DNA of 64,000 bases from VAYN01 sp964540905 (GTDB lineage: Bacteria; Actinomycetota; Thermoleophilia; Solirubrobacterales; 70-9), in assembly GCA_964540905.1 (NCBI GenBank), contig CAZIOS010000007.1:28122-92121 (forward strand). The letters run 5' to 3'. Shown here in pieces: positions 25,489-37,415 of this stretch. Position 1 is the first letter of the stretch; every line of letters starts with the position of its first letter. The notes under the pieces are model-generated. The model was not told the DNA's origin and did no database searches. It was given only the letters and a program-made list of their open reading frames with translations. The translations under genes and the position numbers were made by a program.

Positions 25489-25716
25489 ATCAGCCCAGGC
25501 CGCGACTCACCGCTTGGCGCCGGAGCCCGCGGGCTCTGCGACGAGTGCCGGCACCAGCGGCTGGTGCCGAATACGCGCGGGTCGGTGTTCTCCCTCTGCC
25601 AGCGCTCGCGCACCGACCCGCGCTATCCGCGTTACCCGCGGCTGCCGGTGCTCTCCTGCCCCGGCTTCGAGCCGCTCAGCTCTCCGCCATCGGGTCCGGC
25701 TCGCCCAGCTTCGTGA
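25489..25716 (+). CDS. Small four-Cys protein without a canonical start codon
   Basis: The frame from about 25489 reads up to 75 residues with LCDECRHQRLVPN, then GSVFSLCQRS, RYPRYPRLPVL and SCPGFEP, ending at TGA 25714. The pattern CxxC...GSxFxLC...DxRYxxYPxLPVxxCxGFE matches, from memory, a small zinc-ribbon-like family common in actinobacteria. Between the in-frame TAG (25477) and the first Cys there is no ATG, GTG or TTG. TAGCAT (25477-25482) lies 6 bp before an in-frame ATC at 25489, exactly where the local leaderless pattern would put a start. It may be a mutated start, an ATC start or a decaying gene. The 3' end overlaps the convergent cupin gene. Confidence 0.45.
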   Translation: MSPGRDSPLGAGARGLCDECRHQRLVPNTRGSVFSLCQRSRTDPRYPRYPRLPVLSCPGFEPLSSPPSGPARPAS

Positions 25717-26077
25717 TGTCGGCCGGCTCGTAGGCCGCGCCCGGGACGCCGCCGAGGACGAGCACCCGGATGCCTTCGTCCCCCGGCCAGACCTTGCGCT
25801 TGGTCGCGGCGCTGACGCGGGCGACGTGGTCGCCGTCGAGCGGGTAGCGCTCACCGGCGATCTCGATCTCGCCGCCGCCGCGGAGGGCGATGAAGACCTC
25901 CTCCTGGTTGTCGTGGGCGTGGTCGTGTTCGGGGTAGTTCTCGTAGCCGGGCGGCATGTCGATGATCTGCATCCCGAACGACTCGACGCCGAGCTCGGCC
26001 CGGGCGCGCTTGAAGGCGCCCCGGTAGATGGCCTCCATGTCGTCGATCTTCTTCACCTCGTGGGTGCTGGTGCTCAT
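25676..26077 (-). CDS. Cupin domain protein
   Basis: A 133-aa single cupin. Motif 1 has metal-binding His and Glu in PEHDHAHDNQEEVFIAL, and motif 2 follows in YPLDGDHVARVSA. It may be a small dioxygenase, isomerase or ligand sensor; the sequence does not decide. The start ATG 26077 has GAGGAG about 6-7 bp upstream. It is divergent from a TetR gene with a dyad in between, so that TetR may control it. Confidence 0.85.
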   Translation of the reverse strand: MSTSTHEVKKIDDMEAIYRGAFKRARAELGVESFGMQIIDMPPGYENYPEHDHAHDNQEEVFIALRGGGEIEIAGERYPLDGDHVARVSAATKRKVWPGDEGIRVLVLGGVPGAAYEPADITKLGEPDPMAES

Positions 26078-26139
26078 GACTTCTCCTCTTCCTGAGTTTG
26101 GGCCCCGGACTGGGGTGCGGCGGCATCCTAAGCGTTTTT

Positions 26140-26151
26140 ACGAACGCTCGT
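26140..26151. promoter_or_regulatory. Candidate TetR operator ACGAACGCTCGT
   Basis: Arms ACGA and TCGT surround ACGC, in an A+T-rich patch with a second dyad AGCGTT-N6-AACGCT (26131-26148) overlapping it. It lies where the -35 of the TetR gene would be (its -10 is TAGCCT at 26161-26166). It probably controls the TetR gene itself and perhaps the divergent cupin. Confidence 0.55.
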
Positions 26152-26172
26152 GCTTTTTTGTAGCCTGGCGGG

Positions 26173-26736
26173 GTGAGCAAGGGCGCCGAGACCCGGGCCG
26201 CGATCCTCGATCGCGCCGTCGACCTCGCCTCCGCCGAGGGGCTCGAGGGGCTGACGATCGGCCGCCTCGCCGCCGAGCTGCGGATGAGCAAGAGCGGCCT
26301 CTTCGCCCACTTCGGCTCCAAGCGCGAGCTGCAGCTGGCGACGATCGAGGCCGCCGCGGGGCGCTTCCGCCTCGCCGTGATCGAGCCGGCGGGCGCGGCA
26401 CCGGCGGGCGCGCCGCGGCTGCGGGCGATGGGCGAGCTCTACCTCGACCACCTCGACCTCTACTCGGGCGGCTGCTTCTGGGCCGCGACCTCGGCCGAGT
26501 ACGACGACCGGCCGGGGCCGATCCGCGACGCGATCGCCGCCGCCCTCGACGCCTGGCTCGGCGAGCTCGAGCGGCAGGCGGCGATCGCCGGCGTCGGCGA
26601 CCCCAAGCGCTTCGCCTTCGAGCTCTACGCGGTGGTGATGGGCGCCAACTCGCGCTACCGCCTCAGCGGCGACCGCGAGGTCTTCGAGTACGCCCAGGGC
26701 GCGCTCGAGCGTCTCGGGGCGGAGCTCGCCGCCTGA
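26173..26736 (+). CDS. TetR/AcrR family transcriptional regulator
   Basis: A 187-aa repressor. The N-terminal HTH is clear: TRAAILDRAVDLASAEGLEGL, then IGRLAAELRMSKSGLFAHFGSK. The C-terminal ligand domain is the TetR_C type with YLDHLDLYSGGCFWAA. The GTG at 26173 lies 6 bp after TAGCCT (26161-26166) and no ribosome site is seen, so the mRNA is probably leaderless. The operator candidate at 26140-26151 overlaps its -35 zone, consistent with autorepression. Ligand unknown. Confidence 0.92.
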   Translation: MSKGAETRAAILDRAVDLASAEGLEGLTIGRLAAELRMSKSGLFAHFGSKRELQLATIEAAAGRFRLAVIEPAGAAPAGAPRLRAMGELYLDHLDLYSGGCFWAATSAEYDDRPGPIRDAIAAALDAWLGELERQAAIAGVGDPKRFAFELYAVVMGANSRYRLSGDREVFEYAQGALERLGAELAA

Positions 26737-26749
26737 GCCCCCGGTCCGC

Positions 26750-27154
26750 CTAGCCTTTCGGATCCATGTACTGGACCTTGTCGGGCTCGATCTTGACGAT
26801 CACGCGCTCTTCGCCCGGCTGGCGCAGGGGGTACTCGTCGACGCCCATGTAGCGCTTGGCGAGCGCGTCGATGTGCTCGTCGGCGCCCTCGTGGGTCAGC
26901 TCGACCGTCCTGCCGCGGATCAGCACGCTCTCGTAGGGGTTATCGCTGTCGGTGATCGAGATCGCCACCCGCGGGTCGCGGCGCAGGTTCTCCGGCTTCA
27001 GCCGTCCCTCGGCGGTGTTGAAGGTGACGAGGTCGCCCTCGACGTCGATCCAGACCGGCGAGACCTGCGGCGAGCCATCCGCCATCAGCGTCGCGACGTG
27101 GGCGAAGTGCTTGCCTTCGAGCAGATGCTTGGCCTCTGCGGGTACCTGAGCCAT
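26750..27154 (-). CDS. PPOX-class F420-dependent oxidoreductase family protein
   Basis: A 134-aa split-barrel flavin/deazaflavin-binding protein. Recognisable phrases are HVATLMADGSPQVSPVWID, DLVTFNTAEGRLKPENLRRDPRVAISI and the tail VKIEPDKVQYMD. These fit the F420-binding branch of the pyridoxamine-phosphate-oxidase fold seen in actinobacteria. Substrate unknown. The ATG at 27154 is preceded on the minus strand by AGGAGG. It converges with the TetR gene and is divergent from rlmN. Confidence 0.87.
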   Translation of the reverse strand: MAQVPAEAKHLLEGKHFAHVATLMADGSPQVSPVWIDVEGDLVTFNTAEGRLKPENLRRDPRVAISITDSDNPYESVLIRGRTVELTHEGADEHIDALAKRYMGVDEYPLRQPGEERVIVKIEPDKVQYMDPKG

Positions 27155-27246
27155 GGGTGCCTCCTAGCAGTTGTTTGTCATACCAGGGAGAAGATAGAGA
27201 GCGATTGGTGTCGGCTCGAGCGCGACGAGAAGATTCACTGACGTCG

Positions 27247-27286
27247 GTGAAGGATTGCTGTGCCCACGGCAACAGCAATCCTTCAC
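27247..27286. repeat. Perfect 15-bp inverted repeat upstream of rlmN
   Basis: Arms GTGAAGGATTGCTGT (27247-27261) and ACAGCAATCCTTCAC (27272-27286) enclose a 10-base loop in the 176-bp gap between the divergent PPOX and rlmN genes. An extra TTCAC at 27234-27238 can pair with GTGAA of the left arm, an alternative fold. There is no U-tract, and rlmN seems to be transcribed from TACACT further down (27319-27324), so its role is unknown. Confidence 0.7.
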
Positions 27287-27330
27287 GTCGTTTGCTGGGC
27301 GGCCGCGAATCGCGTCCGTACACTCGCCCG

Positions 27331-28311
<981 letters not shown>

Positions 28312-28365
28312 CCCGGCGGGGCGTTTTCCTCTCGGATAGCGAGAGCAAAGCGTCCCTCGCGCAGA

Positions 28366-28385
28366 AACTGGCTGCGCAGCCAGTT
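28366..28385. promoter_or_regulatory. Perfect 20-bp palindrome in the P450 promoter
   Basis: AACTGGCTGCGCAGCCAGTT is a perfect 10+10 palindrome. Its last base is the first base of TAGGAT (28385-28390), the likely -10 of the P450 gene, so it fills the -35/-10 spacer. This is where a repressor would block RNA polymerase. Size and form suit a TetR-family dimer. The only TetR gene nearby has a different operator. Confidence 0.75.
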
Positions 28386-28397
28386 AGGATCAGGCCG

Positions 28398-29834
28398 ATG
28401 GCCACCATCGACACCGCCGCCCCCGTCGCGAAGCCGCCGCAGATGTCCGCCAACCCGATGCGGCGGGTGGCCGGGGACCTCGTCGCCGAGTGGAGGCAGC
28501 GGGGTAAGTTCCCGCCGGGGCCGATCGACTTCAGCCTCGCCCGCACCCACCAGATCGCCCACGACCCGCTGCCGCTGCTGCTCGGTGCCTACGAAGAGTT
28601 CGGGCCGATCTTCAGCATGCGGCTGCTGCACTCGCGGGTCGTCTTCATGCTCGGGCCGGAGGCCAACCACTTCGTCACCGTCGGCCAGCCAGAGAACTTC
28701 CACTGGCGCGAGTCGAGCTTCGGCGACCTGATCCCGCTGCTCGGCGACGGCCTGCTGACGATCGACGACGACTACCACGACCGCGCCCGCGCGATCATGA
28801 TGCCGGCCTTCCACCGCGAGCAGATCGCCGCCGCGACCGACGCGATGGCGATCGAGGCCAAGGCCGAGATCGACGGCCTGCGCCCGGGCCAGGTGCTCGA
28901 CGTCTACGCCTGGATGCGCAACCTGGCGATGCGGATCGCGATGCGCGCCCTGCTCGGGCTCGATCCCGACGAGGCCGGCAAGGGAGCCGCTGCGGCCGAG
29001 CACTTCGAGCGCGCCCTCGGCTACTACGGGATCGACTTCCAGTGGCGGCTGCTGCGGGGGCCGGGCTCTCCCTGGCGGCGGATGACCGCCTCGCGGCGGG
29101 TACTCGACGAGATCGTCTTCGGCGAGGTGCAGCGCCGCCGCGCCAACCCCGACCCCGGCCGCCACGACATCCTCAGCCTCCTGGTCGGCGCCCGCGGCGA
29201 GGGCGGCGAGGCCTTCAGCGACCGCGAGGTCCGCGACCAGGTGATGACCCTGATGTTCGCCGGCCACGACACCTCGACCTCGACCCTGACCTTCATGCTG
29301 CACGAGCTCGCCCGCCACCCCGAGGTGCTGGCGCGGCTCTGCGCGGAGCAGGACCGGGTGCTGAGCGGGGCGACGCCGACGGTCGAGAAGCTCGAACGCG
29401 AGATGCCCTACCTGGAGATGGTCCTCGACGAGGTGCTGCGGCTCTACCCGCCGGCCTGGATCGGCCCGCGCCGGGCGGTGCGCGAGTTCGAGTTCGGCGG
29501 CTGCACGGTGCCCAGGGGCGCCTACGTCAACTACTGCTCCTGGGCCAGCCACCGCATCCCCGAGTTCTTCCCCGACCCCGAGGCCTTCGTCCCCGAGCGC
29601 TTCGCCCGCGAGCGCAAGGCGGCGCTGCCGCGCGGCGCCTACATCCCCTTCGGCGGCGGCCAGCGGGTCTGCATCGGCAAACGGTTCGGCCAGACCGAGG
29701 TCAAGCTGGTGGCGACGATGCTGCTGCAGCGGCTGCGCTTCGACGCGCTGCCGGGCCGGACGATGACGATCCGCCAGATGCCGACGCTCTCGCCCGTGGG
29801 CGGCTTGAAGATGCGGGTGGGCGCGCGCGGTTGA
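28398..29834 (+). CDS. Cytochrome P450
   Basis: A heme monooxygenase of 478 aa, no membrane anchor. The I-helix oxygen motif is AGHDTST (from residue 288), the K-helix is EVLRLYPP, and the heme loop is FGGGQRVCIG with the ligand Cys at 425. The long N-terminal region and general form resemble the CYP102/CYP110 side of the family, whose members often hydroxylate fatty acids or terpenes; the substrate is not known here. No ferredoxin or reductase gene adjoins it. The ATG at 28398 lies 7 bp after TAGGAT and a 20-bp palindrome covers the promoter. Confidence 0.94.
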   Translation: MATIDTAAPVAKPPQMSANPMRRVAGDLVAEWRQRGKFPPGPIDFSLARTHQIAHDPLPLLLGAYEEFGPIFSMRLLHSRVVFMLGPEANHFVTVGQPENFHWRESSFGDLIPLLGDGLLTIDDDYHDRARAIMMPAFHREQIAAATDAMAIEAKAEIDGLRPGQVLDVYAWMRNLAMRIAMRALLGLDPDEAGKGAAAAEHFERALGYYGIDFQWRLLRGPGSPWRRMTASRRVLDEIVFGEVQRRRANPDPGRHDILSLLVGARGEGGEAFSDREVRDQVMTLMFAGHDTSTSTLTFMLHELARHPEVLARLCAEQDRVLSGATPTVEKLEREMPYLEMVLDEVLRLYPPAWIGPRRAVREFEFGGCTVPRGAYVNYCSWASHRIPEFFPDPEAFVPERFARERKAALPRGAYIPFGGGQRVCIGKRFGQTEVKLVATMLLQRLRFDALPGRTMTIRQMPTLSPVGGLKMRVGARG

Positions 29835-29846
29835 TCGCCCCGCCGT

Positions 29847-29863
29847 TTAAGGCTGCGCCTTAA
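29847..29863. terminator. Small hairpin TTAAGGC-N3-GCCTTAA after P450
   Basis: Perfect 7-bp arms lie 12 bp after the P450 stop and before the -10 (TAGACT, 29874-29879) of the next small gene. No U-tract follows. It could be a weak terminator or an operator for the small gene. Confidence 0.4.
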
Positions 29864-29890
29864 CTACTGCGCTTAGACTCGCAGGCCGAG

Positions 29891-30076
29891 ATGAGCGAGC
29901 TGCTGACGATCGCGACCCTGCTTCCGCGCGCCGAAGAGGCCTGGGAGCCGGTGCTGTTCGGCGGCATGATCCCGATCATCGGCGCCCTCGCGGTCCTCTA
30001 CCTGATCGTCCGCGCCGTTCGCGACAACCCCGAAAACGACCAAGACAAAGACGAGTCTGTAGGAAGGGACTCGTAG
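29891..30076 (+). CDS. Small single-pass membrane protein
   Basis: A 61-aa protein with a central helix (FGGMIPIIGALAVLYLIVRAV) and a charged tail DNPENDQDKDESVGRDS. I do not recognise it. TAGACT (29874-29879) stands 11 bp before the ATG, and codon use is normal for the region. It is placed between P450 and the convergent glutamine synthetase gene. It is likely real because of its clear membrane segment and promoter, but function is open. Confidence 0.6.
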   Translation: MSELLTIATLLPRAEEAWEPVLFGGMIPIIGALAVLYLIVRAVRDNPENDQDKDESVGRDS

Positions 30077-30116
30077 TGTGGCCGCCGGCCCAAGGCCCAC
30101 ACGAGCTCCGCGCGAA

Positions 30117-30225
30117 GGTCGATCCCGGCAGGGGTGAAGCGTCTTGTACTTTTTCGCCGCTTTCCTCGTCGGCCGGCCGCTGCCGCCGTCGAAAAAGTTA
30201 AGCGAAACCCCTGCCGGGATCGACC
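30117..30225. repeat. 109-bp imperfect hairpin with 19-bp perfect arms
   Basis: GGTCGATCCCGGCAGGGGT (30117-30135) pairs perfectly with 30207-30225. Inside it ACTTTTTCG (30148-30156) pairs with CGAAAAAGT (30190-30198), and the tip contains palindrome CGGCCGGCCG. It fills the gap between the convergent small membrane gene and glnN, ending 9 bp from the glnN stop. It may be a two-way terminator without U-tract, a processed RNA structure or a small palindromic element. Confidence 0.75.
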
Positions 30226-30234
30226 GCGCCCGCG

Positions 30235-32382
<2,148 letters not shown>

Positions 32383-32430
32383 CGCTTTGGCTTGTCCCTC
32401 ACTTGCGGCGCGCCCCCTGGGGCCCGCGAT

Positions 32431-32457
32431 CGTTTAGCTGTCTCACTCCCACGTCAA
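32431..32457 (-). promoter_or_regulatory. Possible glnN promoter
   Basis: On the minus strand TTGACG (32452-32457) and TAAACG (32431-32436) are separated by 15 bp, about 50 bp before the glnN start. The spacer is short, so confidence is low. Confidence 0.3.
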
Positions 32458-32497
32458 GAGCCAAAAGAGCCTAATGGCAGCGGCTAAACCGTGGCTT

Positions 32498-32511
32498 TGT
32501 ACCGGCGTACA
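32498..32511. promoter_or_regulatory. Candidate operator TGTAC-N4-GTACA
   Basis: A perfect 5-bp dyad with a CGGC centre (TGTACCGGCGTACA) lies in the 253-bp gap between glnN and the FadB-like gene. The rest of that gap shows no ORF with coding character. It may control the beta-oxidation gene. A dyad of this size needs confirmation. Confidence 0.4.
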
Positions 32512-32635
32512 GCGTTGCCGGCCCGCTGTTGTCCCTCCTGTCGAGGTCCAGCGCTCTCCGGCGCTCGAACAGATAGCCTGCCCCGGCGGCCGAGGGCCGC
32601 GTCCCAAGCCAAAAACTCCGGAGGACCCACTCGCA

Positions 32636-34620
<1,985 letters not shown>

Positions 34621-34636
<16 letters not shown>

Positions 34637-35418
34637 CGACCGCGGTCGAGCGACTCGCGGACCTCGTCCGCGAGTCGCGCTGCAGCGTCGCCCTGACCGG
34701 GGCCGGGGTCTCGGTGCCGTCCGGGATCCCCGACTTCCGCACCCCCGAGACCGGCCTCTGGGCGAACGTCGACCCGATCGAGGTCGCCCACATCGACGTC
34801 TTCGAGCGCGACCCGGCCCGCTTCTGGTCCTACTACCGGCCGCGCTTCCACGAGCTCGGCGACAAGCGGCCCAACGGCGCCCACGCGGCGCTGGCCGAGC
34901 TCGAGCGGCGCGGCCTGATCGCGGGCGTCGTCACCCAGAACATCGACCGCTTGCACCGCGCCGGCGGCTCCGAGAACGTGGTCGAGGTGCACGGCTCGAT
35001 CGAGACCTCCTCCTGCACCCGCTGCGCCACGGTCTACGGGATCGAGGAGGTCGACGCCCTCTTCGACACCGACGGGGTCGCCGTCTGCGCCAGCTGCGGC
35101 GGCGCCGTCAAACCCGACGTCGTCCTCTTCGGCGAGCTGCTGCCGGAGGCGGCGATCGAACGCGCCCGCGAGCTCGCCGAACGGGCCGAGCTGATGCTCT
35201 GCGTCGGCTCCTCGCTGGCGGTCCACCCGGTCGCCGGGCTGCCGCAGCTGACCCTGGAGCGGGGCGGGCGGCTGGCGATCGTGACCAAGGGCCCGACGCC
35301 GTACGACGATGAGGCGACGGTCAAGCTCGACGGCGAGGTCGACGCCGAGCTGGAAGCGCTGCTGGCGGCGCTGGACCGGGGCCCTGAGCCTCCACGTCTC
35401 GGCGCTCCGGCTCAGTAG
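34621..35418 (+). CDS. Sir2-family NAD-dependent protein deacylase
   Basis: A sirtuin of 265 aa. NAD-binding GAGVSVPSGIPDFR begins at 27, TQNIDRLH follows, catalytic His is VEVHGS (124), and the zinc site is C132/C135 and C156/C159 (CTRC, CASC). GSSLAVHPVA completes the Rossmann fold. It removes acetyl or other acyl groups from lysines. GTG 34621 overlaps the end of the beta-oxidation gene by 16 bp, so the two are probably co-translated; a link between acyl-CoA flux and protein deacylation is an inference. Confidence 0.92.
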
Positions 35419-35732
35419 TCGATCCGCTGGTCCTTGCAGGCCTGGATGATCGTTTCGGCGCGGGGATCGCTGAATTCGGCGGCGCGGCGGCAGATCGCCA
35501 CCGCTTTCTGGCCGCAGCCGGCGACGGGTTCGTTGCCGACCCGCCCGGCCACGCCGACTTCGATGCAGTTGCGGCCCGACACCAGCGGGTGCTGGTTCGA
35601 GGAGGGGACGAAGATCAGCGCCAGGACAGCCACGAGCGTCACCGTCAGCGCCACGACCATGATCCAGCGCTCGCGCGGGCGCAGCCGTCGCAGGGGCGTG
35701 TTCACACGCTGGTAGTGGCCTTCCAGGGGCAT
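35412..35732 (-). CDS. Hypothetical membrane-anchored protein with four cysteines
   Basis: A 106-aa protein with a basic N-terminus (PLRRLRPRERW), one membrane helix (IMVVALTVTLVAVLALIFV) and an outward domain holding four Cys (NCIEVG, AGCGQKA, AICRR, QACKD), probably two disulfides. I know no family. The ATG at 35732 lies 9 bp after TAGGCT (35742-35747, minus strand), a leaderless layout, which supports a real gene. It converges with the sirtuin gene and overlaps its end by 7 bp. Confidence 0.7.
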   Translation of the reverse strand: MPLEGHYQRVNTPLRRLRPRERWIMVVALTVTLVAVLALIFVPSSNQHPLVSGRNCIEVGVAGRVGNEPVAGCGQKAVAICRRAAEFSDPRAETIIQACKDQRIDY

Positions 35733-35940
35733 CCCGTGGGCAGCCTATCTGCCTGGGGCGGGCGCGTTTCCGACAATCGGGCGAACCGCTGGGCCCGATC
35801 TTTAGACACTTGTACGTAGAGCCGTTGGCCGCGCGACGGGAGGCTTTGCCGCAAGTCCAGATGGGCGCAGTGCGCCGGTGAGGAGCCGTCTCGTTGATGG
35901 TGTCCGGCAGGCCCGCAACCAGAAAGGAAACACCGGATCA

Positions 35941-37302
35941 ATGGAATGGTTGGATACCGGCAATAACGCTTGGCAGCTCACCGCTGCGACGCTGGTCGGC
36001 CTGATGAGCGTCCCCGGGCTGATGGTCCTCTACGGCGGCGTCATGCAGAAACGCTGGTCGGTGAACTCGATGATGATGGCGTTTGTCGCCTTCGCGATCG
36101 TGGTGATCCTCTGGTGTCTGTTCGCCTTCAAAATGGCCTTCGGGAACCCGATTCACATCTTGGGGGCCCATAGCGGCTTCTTCGGGAACCTGTGGGGCCA
36201 GCCAGGCTCGATCCTGAGCAGTCACGACCTGCTGTCCCAGGCGAAGATCCCCGAGTTCAGCGAATTAGAATTCGCCTTCCCGACGTCGACGCTCGCCTAC
36301 TTCCAGATCGTCTTCGCCGCGATCACGCCGCTGCTGATGCTCGGCTCGGTGCTGGGGCGGATCAACTTCAAGGCCTGGATCCCGTTCGTCGCCCTCTGGA
36401 CCGTCCTCGTCTACACGATCAACGCCTTCCTGATCTGGGGCGGCGGCTTCTTCGCCCAGAAGGGCGCCGTCGACTTCTCCGGCGGCTACGTGATCCACCT
36501 CGCCGCCGGCGTCGCCGGGTTCGTCGCCGCCTGGGTTATCGGCCCCCGTCTGCAGCGTGACCGCGAGGTCGATGCACCCAACAACCTGGCGATGGTCGCG
36601 GTCGGTGCCGGGCTCCTCTGGCTGGGGTGGAACGGCTTCAACGGCGGTGACTGGTACGAAGCCAGCGGCATCGCCTCGGCCGCCGTCCTCAACACCAACC
36701 TCTGCACCGCGGTCGCCCTTCTGGTCTGGGTTGCCTGGGACTACGCGACCGGCCGCAAGCCGAGCCTGATCGGCAGCGTCAACGGCATGATCGTCGGCCT
36801 CGTCGGCATCACCCCGGCGGCAGGGTTCGTCAACGGCTGGGGAGCGATCGTGATCGGCGTTGTCGCCAGCACGCTCGTCTACTTCGCGCTCAACTACCTG
36901 AGCCGCGTGCGGCCGTTCCGCAACGTAGACGACACCCTCGGCGTCGTCTACACCCACGGGTTCGCCGGTCTCACCGGCGGTCTCCTGGTCGGCATCTTCG
37001 CCAACAACAAGATGGCGGAAACGGTTCTCGCCGGCACCATCTCGGGCGGGGGGTTGACCCTGCTCAAGTGGCAGGCCTTGGCCGCGCTGTGGGTGATCGT
37101 GTTCACGGCAATCGCGACGTTCGTCCTGCTCAAGCTGGTCGGGCTGGTGATCCCGCTGCGGATGACCGACGCCGAAATGGAGGAAGGGGACATCGCCGTC
37201 CACGGGCACGAGGTGTATCCCTCCGACGTGCCGTCGCTGGGCTACCCCGACGGCTACCCGCCGCCGGCAGCCGCGGCTCCCGCTCCGGGAGGCGCCGCCT
37301 AG
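35941..37302 (+). CDS. amt: Ammonium transporter Amt
   Basis: A trimeric channel protein of 453 aa with about eleven membrane helices moving ammonium. Signatures are NNAWQLTAATLVGLMSVPGLMVLYGG at the N-terminus, DFSGGYVIHLAAGVAGF and GWNGFNGG, and the twin pore His lies in VVYTHGFAGLTGG. The cytoplasmic tail is long and Pro/Ala-rich. No PII (glnB/glnK) gene follows, unlike in many bacteria. ATG 35941 has AAAGGAAA upstream; the 208-bp gap before it contains promoter-like A+T spots (TAGACA near 35802) but no gene. Confidence 0.95.
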   Translation: MEWLDTGNNAWQLTAATLVGLMSVPGLMVLYGGVMQKRWSVNSMMMAFVAFAIVVILWCLFAFKMAFGNPIHILGAHSGFFGNLWGQPGSILSSHDLLSQAKIPEFSELEFAFPTSTLAYFQIVFAAITPLLMLGSVLGRINFKAWIPFVALWTVLVYTINAFLIWGGGFFAQKGAVDFSGGYVIHLAAGVAGFVAAWVIGPRLQRDREVDAPNNLAMVAVGAGLLWLGWNGFNGGDWYEASGIASAAVLNTNLCTAVALLVWVAWDYATGRKPSLIGSVNGMIVGLVGITPAAGFVNGWGAIVIGVVASTLVYFALNYLSRVRPFRNVDDTLGVVYTHGFAGLTGGLLVGIFANNKMAETVLAGTISGGGLTLLKWQALAALWVIVFTAIATFVLLKLVGLVIPLRMTDAEMEEGDIAVHGHEVYPSDVPSLGYPDGYPPPAAAAPAPGGAA

Positions 37303-37333
37303 GCGCTCCTGCGCAGGCCCCCCAGATGTAGCG

Positions 37334-37374
37334 CGGAACCGCCCCCGCCCCCCTTCCCGGGGGCGGTTCCGTTT
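37334..37374 (+). terminator. Rho-independent terminator after amt
   Basis: A perfect 14-bp stem (arms 37334-37347 and 37358-37371) with a 10-base C/T loop, followed by TTT. It ends amt transcription and separates it from the convergent LysR gene. Confidence 0.85.
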
Positions 37375-37415
37375 CGGGGGTGCGCGGGGCGCGACCGGGG
37401 CACCATCGCACCGGG

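Noticed and set aside
25545..25733. Plus-strand frame starting MPAPAAGAEYARVG
   Set aside because: It overlaps the four-Cys frame in another phase and has no motif or promoter; the Cys-rich frame explains the region better.
30117..30135. GGTCGATCCC resembling a tRNA T-arm
   Set aside because: No acceptor, anticodon or D-arm can be built around it; the sequence is an arm of the long inverted repeat.
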